Shown here one piece after another: positions 8,147 through 17,550 of a stretch of 64,000 bases of DNA. The stretch's first letter is position 1. Every line of letters begins with the position of its first letter. The DNA is taken from the NCBI RefSeq assembly GCF_002896555.1, contig NZ_MNLH01000005.1, positions 1 through 64,000 on the forward strand. The letters run 5' to 3'. Under the pieces are notes generated by a model. It worked only from the letters and a program-made list of their open reading frames with translations. It did no database searches and had not been told where the DNA came from. Source of the stretch: Gardnerella coleohominis. GTDB lineage: Bacteria > Actinomycetota > Actinomycetes > Actinomycetales > Bifidobacteriaceae. Position numbers and translations under genes: made by a program.

Positions 8147-8178
8147 AACGCTGGCGGCTCAAAGCAACCAGCGTTGAT
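8147..8178 (+). terminator. terminator of the DUF6978-DUF1828 operon
   Basis: Stem aacgctgg/ccagcgtt (8147-8154, 8168-8175) about 60 nt after the stop codon, followed by gatt; the T run is weak. Confidence 0.6.
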
Positions 8179-8187
8179 TATTCTTAG

Positions 8188-8240
8188 TAACTATTTAAGT
8201 AACCATTTAATAACTATTTAAGTAACCATTTAAATAGTTA
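8188..8240. repeat. two tandem 23-nt repeats and hairpin
   Basis: The 23-nt unit (taactatttaagtaaccatt plus taa) occurs at 8188-8210 and again at 8211-8233. The second copy can pair with the following tttaaatagtta to form a hairpin that may end the minus-strand hydrolase transcript. Confidence 0.6.
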
Positions 8241-8271
8241 CCCTATAATCCAAATATTTTAGCTAAAATTC

Positions 8272-8826
8272 TCAGCCTTCTACAATATCCGCATTAAGGC
8301 AAGTCTTAAAGTGACGCAAAGCCCATTCGTGACCTGCAGGATCAAAGCTTGCAACTGCATCTTTGTGAACCACAATCTTAAAACCAAGATTATACGCATC
8401 AACCGCAGTGTGAAGCACGCAAATATCCGTGCAAACTCCCACCAAATGCAGCTCCTCAATATGGCGTTCGCGCAGCTTAATCAGCAAATCCGTGCCATTA
8501 AACGAAGAGTAGCGAGTTTTATGAATGTAATACACGTTGCTTTTATCTTTATTCGCCTCATAAAAATCACCAAGCGTGCCATATAACTTCTGGCCGTGAG
8601 TTCCGGCGATATTATGAGGTGGGAAAAGCTTAGTTTCAGGATGATACGGATCGTTCAAATGATGCGTATCAATAGCAAAAACCACGAACTCGCCAGCGTC
8701 AAGAAATTCCTGTGAAATCTCAGTAATACGCTTCTCGAGCTTTTGCGCAGGCTCGCCTACAGTCAGCGAACCGTCGCTTGCCACGAAATCATTCGTATAA
8801 TCAATGTTAATAAGGGCTTTATTCAT
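8272..8826 (-). CDS. pncA: nicotinamidase-like cysteine hydrolase (isochorismatase fold)
   Basis: A 184-residue protein with the catalytic triad of nicotinamidases: D9 (in NIDYTNDF), K103 (HKTRYSSF) and C136 (GVCTDICV). Metal ligands fit D53, H55 and H71. The family converts nicotinamide to nicotinate and ammonia in NAD salvage; some relatives act on other amides or on isochorismate. Length and residue spacing are normal. It stands alone, with tandem repeats downstream and a non-coding region upstream. The start at 8826 follows ggagta 6 nt upstream. Substrate is inferred from residue pattern. Confidence 0.75.
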   Translation of the reverse strand: MNKALINIDYTNDFVASDGSLTVGEPAQKLEKRITEISQEFLDAGEFVVFAIDTHHLNDPYHPETKLFPPHNIAGTHGQKLYGTLGDFYEANKDKSNVYYIHKTRYSSFNGTDLLIKLRERHIEELHLVGVCTDICVLHTAVDAYNLGFKIVVHKDAVASFDPAGHEWALRHFKTCLNADIVEG

Positions 8827-9144
8827 ACCTACTCCTTGTATGAAATTTGCAGAATAATCGCTAGCACAATTATCGCTAATAGCATTACTTCTGGCAGTAT
8901 TACTGCAAATAGCACAATCGTTTTAGTTACAATATTCCGCATTCTTAATTGCTTGATTTTATTTCAATTGATAGCCCAATTATCAACTCAATTGTTGGCC
9001 CAATTGCAATCGGCGCAATCCTTAATACTCAAAGAATACTCAAAGCTCACTTGCTTCTGCGCCGATTACAATTATTTAATCACTACCTTGCGGCAAATGT
9101 TGCGCTTTAGCGATTTCTCGTCAGCTCGCTTACGACACGCTACC
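8827..9144. other. intergenic, no gene seen
   Basis: An AT-rich stretch with several repeats of ccaatt and tatcgct-like words but no reading frame with a ribosome site. The promoter of the hydrolase gene should lie at its left end; no clear boxes were found. Confidence 0.35.
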
Positions 9145-9353
9145 TAAGTACACAAAACCAAGCAACCCTTCTTGCTTTTGTTTACCAACACGCTACCTAA
9201 GTAAACAAAACCAAGAATACTTCCCCGACTTTGTTTACTTAGAGCACTGATAAGTACACAAAACCAAGAATACTTCCCCGACTTTGTTTACTTAGAGCAC
9301 TGATAAGTACACAAAACCAAGAATACTTCCCCGACTTTGTTTACTTAGAGCAC
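9145..9353. repeat. array of the dispersed repeat, 53-bp period
   Basis: Four units of the 44-nt sequence (taagtacacaaaaccaagaa ... tttgtttactta). The last three are joined by gagcactga at an exact 53-bp period (joiner starts at 9242, 9295 and 9348). The IS starts inside the next joiner. The orientation is opposite to the array on the other side of the IS. Confidence 0.85.
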
Positions 9354-9397
9354 TGATATGTACCCCTTTTTCTGGACACATATCCCTTTTTACTTAA

Positions 9398-10192
9398 TCA
9401 TATCGTCTGCGTGGATGCTTTCCTGCATTTAACAGGAGGCACCCACCCAGTCTTCTTCTGTATTCTCTCGTTATTGTAATAATAAATATATTCCCTCATT
9501 GCTCGATCAAACTCTTCAAACGAAGCATACTCATGCTCATGCCCGTAATACATCTCGTTTTTAAGCCTACCGAAAAATGATTCCATAATACCATTGTCAT
9601 AACAGTTAGCCTTACGACTCATAGACTGAATAACCCCATGTTTTTTCAAAACACTCCTAAAATAATCATGCCTATACTGCCAACCCTGATCAGAATGAAA
9701 TATAAGCCCTTCAACCATTCGGAAACGTTTAAAAGCCTTATCTAACATGCGTCTAATCTGATTTAAATCAGGATGCAATGATAAATCGTAAGCAATAATC
9801 TCATTCGTATGCATATCAAGTATTGGCGAAAGATAACACTTACCCCACGAGAAATTAAACTGTGAAACATCAGTAGTCCACTTCTGCAAAGGAGCAGTAG
9901 TAGTAAAATCACGGTTAATAATATTATCCGCGACTCTACCAACCTCACCCATATACGAGTTGTACTTCTCTTTTGGCCTTTTTCCAACTAACTGCATGAC
10001 ATGCATTAAACGTTGAACACGTTTACGATTCACCTTATACCCACGGTTTACTAACTCCTTATGCACTCTTCTAACACCATACCTGCCTTTATGATGCTCG
10101 AATATTTGCCGTATAACCTTCATTAACTCTTTATTTCTTATCTCAACCGCGTCTACTTTCCCTATCTCGAAATAGTAAGTAGATTTAGCCAT
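9398..10192 (-). CDS. IS3-family transposase OrfB (DDE integrase domain)
   Basis: The integrase-like rve domain carries D in TTDVSQF, D in FHSDQG and E in MESFFGR, the DDE triad. It moves the element by a copy-out circle route, as known for the family. The first ATG gives 264 residues, but the frame is open further upstream, overlapping OrfA, with the family-typical EVIKELREQGHKLKYLL before MAKSTYY. It is therefore most likely made as an OrfAB fusion by a -1 frameshift at gcgaaaaagc (complement of 10257-10266). All key residues are present, so the element may be active. Confidence 0.9.
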   Translation of the reverse strand: MAKSTYYFEIGKVDAVEIRNKELMKVIRQIFEHHKGRYGVRRVHKELVNRGYKVNRKRVQRLMHVMQLVGKRPKEKYNSYMGEVGRVADNIINRDFTTTAPLQKWTTDVSQFNFSWGKCYLSPILDMHTNEIIAYDLSLHPDLNQIRRMLDKAFKRFRMVEGLIFHSDQGWQYRHDYFRSVLKKHGVIQSMSRKANCYDNGIMESFFGRLKNEMYYGHEHEYASFEEFDRAMREYIYYYNNERIQKKTGWVPPVKCRKASTQTI

Positions 10193-10215
10193 TCCAATGA
10201 TAATAAGAAGATATT

Positions 10216-10797
10216 TTAATTTATGTCCTTGCTCACGGAGTTCTTTGATAACTTCTGCTTTTTCGCCTTGAGTAGAGCAGCTTGTTTGGCTCTCCTCAAG
10301 GCGCTTAATTTTTTTAGTACTTCAATCTCTGTTCTAATAAGCTCGTTTTCTTCACGAAGAGACTTAAGTTCTTCACGCTCACTCATTGTTAAAGGATCAT
10401 CATTTTTCATGTTTTTACGGTTCATACAAGGCTCTTTTACTGGTTTTTTACGAGTATGTTTTACTAAACCACTATAACCTTCCGTTTCGTATATTCTCAC
10501 CCATCTTCTTAATTGGCCTTCCAGTAACCCGTTCTCGATTGCGACCTGGCTCATAGTTTTGCCAGTAAGAACTTGGTTAACCATGCAAAGCTCTTGCACG
10601 GGATCCCAATACCTATGTTTTTTAAAACGTGGTTTAAGCACTTCAAACCCGTTAGCTTCTACTAAACGCGTCCAATACGCGACAGTATGACGAAAATTAT
10701 TCCTACTAACAGCGTCAGGTGTTGGTAATTCCAGATTTTGACGATATAGTTCAACACACTTCTTTTTAAACTCGTAACTATATTTACATTTTGACAT
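10216..10797 (-). CDS. IS3-family transposase OrfA
   Basis: A 193-residue helix-turn-helix protein (MSKCKYSYEFKKKCVELYRQ, then a second HTH near 80-110 with MSQVAIENGLLEGQLRRW), ending in a heptad-rich coiled coil (REELKSLREENELIRTEIE). It binds the IS ends. Its 3' end overlaps the open OrfB frame, with an A5G slippery run about 40 nt before its stop codon. Confidence 0.88.
   Translation of the reverse strand: MSKCKYSYEFKKKCVELYRQNLELPTPDAVSRNNFRHTVAYWTRLVEANGFEVLKPRFKKHRYWDPVQELCMVNQVLTGKTMSQVAIENGLLEGQLRRWVRIYETEGYSGLVKHTRKKPVKEPCMNRKNMKNDDPLTMSEREELKSLREENELIRTEIEVLKKLSALRRAKQAALLKAKKQKLSKNSVSKDIN
10257..10266 (-). promoter_or_regulatory. predicted -1 frameshift site for OrfAB
   Basis: On the minus strand gcgaaaaagc: shifting one base back turns the reading from KAKKQKL to EKAEVIKEL, which is the conserved family linker to OrfB. 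A run of A followed by G is the usual IS3 slip site. Confidence 0.6.
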
Positions 10798-10842
10798 GCG
10801 TTACTCCTTTGACTAGCAGTCCAGAAAAAGGGGTACATATCA

Positions 10843-10985
10843 GGGTACATAAGTAAACAAATTCGGGGAGGTGTTCTTGGTTTTGTTTACTTAGAGGGTA
10901 CATAAGTAAACAAATTCGGGGAGGTGTTCTTGGTTTTGTGGACTTACGGGGTACATAAGTAAACAAATTCGGGGAAGGGGAAGCT
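10843..10985. repeat. array of the dispersed repeat, 53-bp period, right of the IS
   Basis: Three units begin gggtacataagtaaacaaat at 10843, 10896 and 10949, exactly 53 bp apart. The last unit is truncated. The unit start resembles the IS terminus (ggggtacatatca). Confidence 0.85.
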
Positions 10986-11600
10986 CGCTTGTAAGCCGAT
11001 TTATAGGGCATTGGTAAAGGAATTTTTACGATTATTGTTATTTTTGAGAAAGTAATATTTTTTGTAAAGTATGTAGCGTTTTTTGGGTCATATAAGACTA
11101 TTTTGTAATATTATACTGTCTTTACCTCATTGTTTCAACGGTAATAAGTATCCAAATAATGGAATTTTTTTCGTATATTAAGTAAATTAAATGTTAACAA
11201 AGTATTTTTTAATCATTTCTTAATTACATACATGTTAGTAGAAATTGGCTAAAATACGCCATTTTGAAGTAATAAATCCCGTTTAATGATATTTTTGCAA
11301 TGACCAAATATTGGACTAGAAAATTTTCTTCTTAAAGATTGGTGCTATTGTTCCGAAAATATATTTTCATAACTGATGTGGGTGCGACTTTCGAAGTGTT
11401 GTTTAGGTTTTGTACGAGTAATGCGAAATTGTTTGCGATACTTCCGCTGGTTTCGCTGATTAAGCAAATAAGCCAGAATTAGCCTATAAGCCAGAGCTAG
11501 CTAGTACTAGTCGGAGTTAACTAGCTGTAAGTCATAGTTAGCAAATAAGCCAGCATTTCGTTATGAAAATATGTTCATACCCATTCGAGAGGAGATTGCT
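10986..11600. other. long intergenic region before the subtilase gene
   Basis: About 600 nt, strongly AT-rich, without a supported gene. The last 150 nt carry palindromic words (gagctagctagtactagtc) and two copies of gcaaataagccag (11464 and 11540 areas). A promoter is expected here, but no near-consensus pair of boxes stands out. Confidence 0.4.
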
Positions 11601-14600
11601 ATGAAGTTCAAACGAACGTCATATCTGACTCGTTTAGCAGCATTAAGTGTGGCCGCGGCGACGCTTATGGTGCCGCTTGCTGGATCATCGGCTTATGCGG
11701 CAAATGCTAAAGACAATAGTGCTGAGAAAAATAATCTCACGCAAGTCGTAAACCAAAAAAATAAGAAGAATAAAACTACTAAATATCTTGATCCTAAGAT
11801 TGTTAGCAGAATAGTTAATAATCCGTTTAATAGGACTGGTTCTTCTAATAAGCCTGTAACTGTTATTGTTACTTTGAAGAAACAGCCAGAACTTCCTTCG
11901 AAACAATCTGAAAGCAGTAATAAAGCTGACCAGAATCGTCTTATTGGAAAATGGTCTTCAAAATATGGCATGACAGTACGTCGCCAATTTGGTTACCTGA
12001 TGAATGGTTTTGAAGCAACATTACCAGCTAACAAAGTTGCGGCTTTACGCCACGAACGCGAGGTAGCTTCTGTTGCGCAAGAACGTTTGTATTACCCTCT
12101 TGAAAATTACGCTCGCGGATTGCAGGGTGTGAATGAAGAATTTAAGAAGCGTGGACTTGATGGAACTGGAATGCTTGTGGCTATTATCGACACTGGTATT
12201 GATCCAAGTCACCATGATATGAAGCTTGATTTTAAAGCTGAAAAAGTTCGTAAGATTAAGAACACGTTCCCGTCTAAAGGTGTAAAGTTCACTAATAAAG
12301 TTCCTGCTGGCTTCAACTATGCTGATGAAAACTACACTATTACAGATAGTGGTGCAGAGCAGCATGGTATGCACGTTGCTGGTATTGTTGCCGCTAATGG
12401 TGATGATGAGAATAAGCCAGCTGATAAAAACGGTCATATTAACGGCATTGCTCCAAATGCTCAGTTGCTTGCAATGAAAGTATTTTCGAATAAGCCGGGA
12501 GCGCGCGGAGCTCGTGATGCTGATATAGTTGCTGCAATCGAGGATTCTGTAAAGCTTCATGCAGACGTTATTAACATGTCTCTCGGCTCAGATAACGGTT
12601 TCGGCGGAACTTCTAACGCTACATCTCTTGCTTTGAAGAAAGCTCGTGAAGCTGGTGTGCTTCCAGTTATTTCTGCAGGAAACTCCGGTTTAAGCTTCTC
12701 TACATCTGGAGGAACTAATGATGCGTTAGGAAAGTGGGATGATGCAACTCTTGGTTCACCATCTTCTTATCCTGCTGCTTTCAGCGTTGCTTCTGTAGAA
12801 AATTCTTATATTATTCAAACCGCTGGTTCATATACAGATAAAACTAATAAGAAAACTGAGATTCCTTACTCTATAGCTACAGGTAAAGCTGATGGTAAAG
12901 AACATGAGATTGTGAATATCGGTCTTGGTAAAAAAGCTGATGTTCAGAATTTGGATCTTCACGGAAAGTACGCTTTAGCTGAACGTGGCGAAATAACATT
13001 TACTGAAAAATTCCAGAATGCTATTGATAAAGGTGCTGAGGGTGTAATCGTTTATAACAAAGCTGGCGATTCAGCACAGTTCCTTGGCATGGCCGGAATT
13101 GAAAAGTTCAAATGCTTTGGAGCATCAATTCGTCGTGAAGATGCTTTAAAGATTGTTGATGCACTCAAAGCTACTCAAAGTGGTACAGTTAAGGTTTCCT
13201 TCTCTGATAATACAATGAGCATTGCAAATCCTGATAAGTTGCATCCTTCTAACTTTACTTCTTGGGGCCCAACGCCAGAACTTGATTTTAAGCCTCATAT
13301 CGCTGGTATCGGCGGTAACGTGTGGTCAACTCAGAACAACAACAAGTACACCAATATGTCTGGTACTTCTATGGCTGCTCCAAACGTTTCCGGTCTTTCA
13401 GCGTTGGTAATGGAAAGCTATAAAAATCGCTTCCCTAATCTTTCTCCAAAAGATCGTGCTACTCGTGTTGAACAAGCCTTGATGAATACGGCTGAGATTC
13501 TTAATAATTCAAGCAATGTACCATTTGCTCCTCGTCAGATCGGCGCTGGTTTAGCTCAGGTCGATAAAGCTGTTGCTACTAATGTGATTGCAACAGTCGA
13601 CGGCAATTCGTACGTGGCTTTACGTCAGGTTAATGGAAATCGTAAGTTCACTGTTAAATTGCACAATTATGGGGATAAACCTGTAACTTATGAAGTTCCT
13701 AAGCAAAATGTTGTTAATGAATCTAATAAAGCTGGTGAAGAAACTACTACTTCTATTAGCTCAGAAACATTAGTTTCTTCGACTAATACAGTTACAGTAG
13801 ATCCTAAGTCAGAAAAGGAAGTAGAGTTTACATTAACTCCAGACGTGACTCGCGACCATTATGTTGAAGGTTGGGCGCGCTTCACTTCAAAAACTGACGG
13901 AGCACCAGATTTGGCTGTTCCATATCTTGGATTTGTTGGCAATTGGGTTAAGGAGCCAATTCTTGTAAAGCCTGGTGAAGAGTATCTTCAAGATGCAATT
14001 AATATGACTACTTCGCTTATTGCCGAAAGTTCTTTCGGTGATGTGCAAGTTAATGATGAAGCTCCTGGTCATTTAGAATTTTCTCCAAATAGTGATGAGT
14101 TTTTCGATAAGATACGACCATCATTAGCATTATTCCGTAATGCAAGTTTAATACAGTATTCTGTTTTGGATAATTCTGGTAAGACTGTTGCAGAAGTAGG
14201 TGAGGAACATAACGTTTCTCGTTCTAATTTCTCAGAATTATTACATGATCCAAGAACTTACGATAGTTCTATTGATTTTGATGGAACTATTTATAATAAG
14301 ACATCTACTGATATTGCGCATTGGAGCAAGAATCTTCCTGATGGCAAATATATTTATCGAGTAAAAGCTTGCTTGACTAAGGATATGTGCCAGACGACTG
14401 ATATGCATTTTAACCTTGATACTAAAGCTCCAACCGTTACAATTAGCGAGCCTGATCAAAATGGTGAAATTACCATTACAGCTCATGATGAATTAAGTGA
14501 AACGTTGAGTGAGCCAGGTGTAAGAGTTAATGGTAACAGTGGCTATGTCAAGGTTGATGAGAAAGACTGCAGTGAAACTCATGACGCAAATGGCTATACT

Positions 14601-17288
14601 CGCACTTGCAAAGTTAATGTAGGTAAGGATGCTTATTACGTCAATGTCAGTTCGCATGATGGCGGTTTCAATGAAACCAGCATTTCCAAAGTGTTCAAGG
14701 CATTTGCTAATAAAAAGATTCTCATAAATAATGAGGTTAATCTTAAGCATGTTGGCATTAGTGATGTTACTGCTAAAAAAGATAACGGTGTGACTAAATA
14801 CAGCATCGGAATCTCTGGACGCATTGCTGATGGTTGCAAGGATGTGAAAGCTTATGTTCAATCAGGAACCGATACAGAAAAAGAATTAGCTGTTAACATG
14901 TATGGTTCTGAATTTAGCTTTACTGCTCCTATTAAACCGGGTGATAATACAATAAAAGTTAAGGCAAAAGGTTCTGATGATAAAGAAGTAGTTGAAACTC
15001 TTGTAACTAATTTCGACGAAAAAGCACCGACAATTAAACTAACTAATGCAGATAGTAATGGGAATGTAACAATTGACCAAACTGGTGCAGTAGAAGTTAA
15101 AGGTGAAGTTAAGGACGAAACTACTCCAAAGCAGAATCTCACGCTTACTGTTAAGTATAGTAAGGATGAGGTTGTTGGCGGTGAAGTCCAGACTGAACAA
15201 GTGGAAGATCCTGTAACTGTTGCTACTGATGGCTCATTTACTGTCAAAGTTATTCCATCTGCTACTACATATTCAGTTACTTTGGTTGCTACTGATGGAG
15301 TTAACACCACTACTCAGAATGTAGGTTTCGCTAATCGCGTTATGCCAACAAAGCCAAAGCCTTATAAGATTTCACTGAGTAATGCTAACAGCATAGGATC
15401 ATACAACTGGATTGTTCCTGGAAATAGTGGTACTTCGCTCAATTCATTTACCGCAAAAGGTAAAGTAAGTAACAAAGCTACAGAACTGCTATTTACAAAA
15501 GCTAATCGCGTTAAAGATGATGGCTCTGGGTATGAGGATTATGATTCTATAGCGGCAACAATCACTAAGTCCACTAGTGCAAATGCTGATTCTACATTCA
15601 CGGTAACTCTGCCAATGCATCCTGGAATAAATGACTTTAGGATGATTGTTAAAGAGGGAAGTGATGTGGTATTAGATACTCCTGTTGCTTTCTATTTCGA
15701 CAGACAGGCTCCTGAAGTAATGTTTAGTACTCCAAAGTTGTATGGCGGAAGAATATTCACTAATAAAAACACTGTGAAATTCAAGGGTGTTATTAGTGAT
15801 GATTTTGCTGGCTATACTCTTAAGATTAATGATCTTATTGCTTCAGACAACTTCAGTACTGACTCTAAAGGCAAAGAAACTAATTCTCAGAGCTTCGATA
15901 GAGATGTTGAAGTTAAAAATGGAGAGTTTGTGTTAATCCAAGCCATCGATCAGATGTCTAGTGCACTGTATGGTCGTGCTCCTGTTGTTGTTGATAAGGA
16001 TGCTCCTTCTGTGACACTTGGAATAAAGGACAACGATCATGTTGAAGCAAATCGTAAGATTTCTGTGACAGCTAAAGATGATCATTTGAAGTTATTGCGA
16101 GTTAATGTTGATGGTAAAGAAGTAAATCATGCAAGTAAAGGTCTTAAAGAAACGGATATTAAGCTGAGTAAGAATAATCCTTACGATGCTACTTTTGCCA
16201 ATCTGAAAGATCTGAAGGATCCGCTGAAGGTAGATGTTGATTTCAATTCACTTGCTGCCGGAAAGCACTTAATCACAGTTGAAGCTGTTGATTATGCTGG
16301 TAACGTTGCAACGAAGAATACTTCCGCAGAATTCGTCGTTGAAAAGAAGCCGAATGATAGTCATGAAAACGATCATGGTTCCTCTTCTGTAACTGTCAAT
16401 CCTCCTTCCGCTTCAACTCCAGCGCCTACAGCTCCTGAGTCTACTGCAAAGCTAGATCAGTCGCTTGAGGGAAGCCTTGTTGCTGGTGAACATATGAATG
16501 ATGTTGTTCGCGCTGGTAAGAGCAATCCTGTGAAGTTGTATTTCGCTGGCATGGATGCTGCTAAGGGTGATGCAAAGGCTGGCTCTAAGGCTGGCTCTAA
16601 GTCTCACAAGGTTAAGTCCTCTTCTGCTACTAGCGAGTTCATCAAGGAACTTCAGAAGAACAAGGTTGCCTACGCTTATGCTTACATGTATTCTTCGCCT
16701 GTGTTATTGAAGGGTGCAGATGGATCTAAGTATGTGAAAGTAACTTTGGATGAGAATGGTCAACCTCAGTTTAATGTTGTGATTCCAGCTGGTTACACCG
16801 GTAAGCATACGATTGTTTTGCTTAACGATAAGGGCGATCAGCTTGCTTGGGCTGATGTGTGGGTTGTTCCTTCGGATGCTACAGCATTTGATGAAACAGT
16901 TGCAGAGATTAACCTGAAGTATTCGGAGAATCATTTTGGAACTGGATCTGGTAACGGACTTGGAACTGGATCTGGTAACGGATTTGGTACTGGTTCTGGA
17001 TTCGGCACATTTACTGGTACTACTTACGTTGGCACAGACGGCGATGCTTCTGACGGTTCCGCTGACGCAAACGGTACTGCCGCGAACGGTGCCAATGCTA
17101 ATTCCGCTGACGCGAACTCTTCTGATGGTGGTAAGTCTGCTGCTGCTCAGAGCGCTAATAATTCTGCGATGGGCAAGACTGGTGTTGATTTGATTCCAGT
17201 GTGCATGCTTGTTGTAGCGTTGTTTGCTGCCAGTGCAGTTGCTGCGATTTCCCGCCGCGTGAAGGTTCATGCCGGTAGCGAGAAGTAA
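11601..17288 (+). CDS. giant wall-anchored S8 subtilisin-like protease (lactocepin / C5a-peptidase type)
   Basis: A 1895-residue secreted protease. The ATG at 11601 follows gagaggag and opens a signal peptide (about 1-34, ending SSAYAA). The catalytic triad is D197 (AIIDTGID), H255 (EQHGMHVAG) and S590 (MSGTSMAAP). A PA domain is inserted between H and S (GKYALAERGEITF region). Fn3-like and many Ig-like repeats follow, then a Gly-rich tract (FGTGSGNGLGTGSGNG), an Ala/Asn/Asp/Ser-rich wall-spanning stretch and the anchor MGKTG with a hydrophobic segment and basic tail. This architecture is that of cell-envelope proteases that cut host or milk proteins. In a vaginal organism host proteins are likely substrates (inference). 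Peptides could feed the Opp importer in this window. Confidence 0.9.
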   Translation: MKFKRTSYLTRLAALSVAAATLMVPLAGSSAYAANAKDNSAEKNNLTQVVNQKNKKNKTTKYLDPKIVSRIVNNPFNRTGSSNKPVTVIVTLKKQPELPSKQSESSNKADQNRLIGKWSSKYGMTVRRQFGYLMNGFEATLPANKVAALRHEREVASVAQERLYYPLENYARGLQGVNEEFKKRGLDGTGMLVAIIDTGIDPSHHDMKLDFKAEKVRKIKNTFPSKGVKFTNKVPAGFNYADENYTITDSGAEQHGMHVAGIVAANGDDENKPADKNGHINGIAPNAQLLAMKVFSNKPGARGARDADIVAAIEDSVKLHADVINMSLGSDNGFGGTSNATSLALKKAREAGVLPVISAGNSGLSFSTSGGTNDALGKWDDATLGSPSSYPAAFSVASVENSYIIQTAGSYTDKTNKKTEIPYSIATGKADGKEHEIVNIGLGKKADVQNLDLHGKYALAERGEITFTEKFQNAIDKGAEGVIVYNKAGDSAQFLGMAGIEKFKCFGASIRREDALKIVDALKATQSGTVKVSFSDNTMSIANPDKLHPSNFTSWGPTPELDFKPHIAGIGGNVWSTQNNNKYTNMSGTSMAAPNVSGLSALVMESYKNRFPNLSPKDRATRVEQALMNTAEILNNSSNVPFAPRQIGAGLAQVDKAVATNVIATVDGNSYVALRQVNGNRKFTVKLHNYGDKPVTYEVPKQNVVNESNKAGEETTTSISSETLVSSTNTVTVDPKSEKEVEFTLTPDVTRDHYVEGWARFTSKTDGAPDLAVPYLGFVGNWVKEPILVKPGEEYLQDAINMTTSLIAESSFGDVQVNDEAPGHLEFSPNSDEFFDKIRPSLALFRNASLIQYSVLDNSGKTVAEVGEEHNVSRSNFSELLHDPRTYDSSIDFDGTIYNKTSTDIAHWSKNLPDGKYIYRVKACLTKDMCQTTDMHFNLDTKAPTVTISEPDQNGEITITAHDELSETLSEPGVRVNGNSGYVKVDEKDCSETHDANGYTRTCKVNVGKDAYYVNVSSHDGGFNETSISKVFKAFANKKILINNEVNLKHVGISDVTAKKDNGVTKYSIGISGRIADGCKDVKAYVQSGTDTEKELAVNMYGSEFSFTAPIKPGDNTIKVKAKGSDDKEVVETLVTNFDEKAPTIKLTNADSNGNVTIDQTGAVEVKGEVKDETTPKQNLTLTVKYSKDEVVGGEVQTEQVEDPVTVATDGSFTVKVIPSATTYSVTLVATDGVNTTTQNVGFANRVMPTKPKPYKISLSNANSIGSYNWIVPGNSGTSLNSFTAKGKVSNKATELLFTKANRVKDDGSGYEDYDSIAATITKSTSANADSTFTVTLPMHPGINDFRMIVKEGSDVVLDTPVAFYFDRQAPEVMFSTPKLYGGRIFTNKNTVKFKGVISDDFAGYTLKINDLIASDNFSTDSKGKETNSQSFDRDVEVKNGEFVLIQAIDQMSSALYGRAPVVVDKDAPSVTLGIKDNDHVEANRKISVTAKDDHLKLLRVNVDGKEVNHASKGLKETDIKLSKNNPYDATFANLKDLKDPLKVDVDFNSLAAGKHLITVEAVDYAGNVATKNTSAEFVVEKKPNDSHENDHGSSSVTVNPPSASTPAPTAPESTAKLDQSLEGSLVAGEHMNDVVRAGKSNPVKLYFAGMDAAKGDAKAGSKAGSKSHKVKSSSATSEFIKELQKNKVAYAYAYMYSSPVLLKGADGSKYVKVTLDENGQPQFNVVIPAGYTGKHTIVLLNDKGDQLAWADVWVVPSDATAFDETVAEINLKYSENHFGTGSGNGLGTGSGNGFGTGSGFGTFTGTTYVGTDGDASDGSADANGTAANGANANSADANSSDGGKSAAAQSANNSAMGKTGVDLIPVCMLVVALFAASAVAAISRRVKVHAGSEK

Positions 17289-17325
17289 TCAAATGGGTAT
17301 GAACAGTTAATCAGATAATTTAATA

Positions 17326-17380
17326 AACTAAAATGCTCCCCACTTTCAATCGAAAATGAGGAGCATTTTAGTTTTGTTTT
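17326..17380 (+). terminator. strong bidirectional terminator after the subtilase gene
   Basis: Perfect 15-bp stem aaactaaaatgctcc (17326-17340) and ggagcattttagttt (17361-17375), followed by a T-rich run. Confidence 0.85.
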
Positions 17381-17411
17381 TGGAGAATAACCCGTTCTTG
17401 TTCCCGTTCTT

Positions 17412-17465
17412 GTTCTTGGTTTTGTTTACCAACACGCACCCTAAGTCCACAAAGTCGGGGGAGAA
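17412..17465. repeat. degenerate copy of the dispersed 44-nt repeat
   Basis: ttcttggttttgtttacc ... taagtccacaaagtcggggg: recognisable halves of the repeat in changed order, between the subtilase terminator and phoU. Confidence 0.5.
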
Positions 17466-17550
17466 GCTTGTTTGTTCACTCGCTTACGAAACTCGCGTTG
17501 TAAGTCTAAATGTACCGCTAGTGTATTCGATCGCGTGTTACAGCGCACCA

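Larger units (their letters stand above)
9354..10842 (-). mobile_element. IS3-family insertion sequence, copy 2 (complete, 1489 bp)
   Basis: Bounded by perfect 24-bp inverted repeats, tgatatgtacccctttttct plus ggac, at 9354-9377 and 10819-10842. Encodes OrfA and OrfB on the minus strand. No target duplication is visible at these borders; it is flanked on both sides by arrays of the 53-bp repeat in opposite orientation. Its right end matches copy 1. Confidence 0.9.

Noticed and set aside
8743..9147. 134-codon plus-strand frame upstream of the IS
   Set aside because: Overlaps the hydrolase gene antisense, Ile/Ser/Thr-rich with no ribosome site or family features.
9145..10985. 53-bp arrays as CRISPR
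   Set aside because: Joiners between units are the same each time, so there are no variable spacers, and no cas genes are near.
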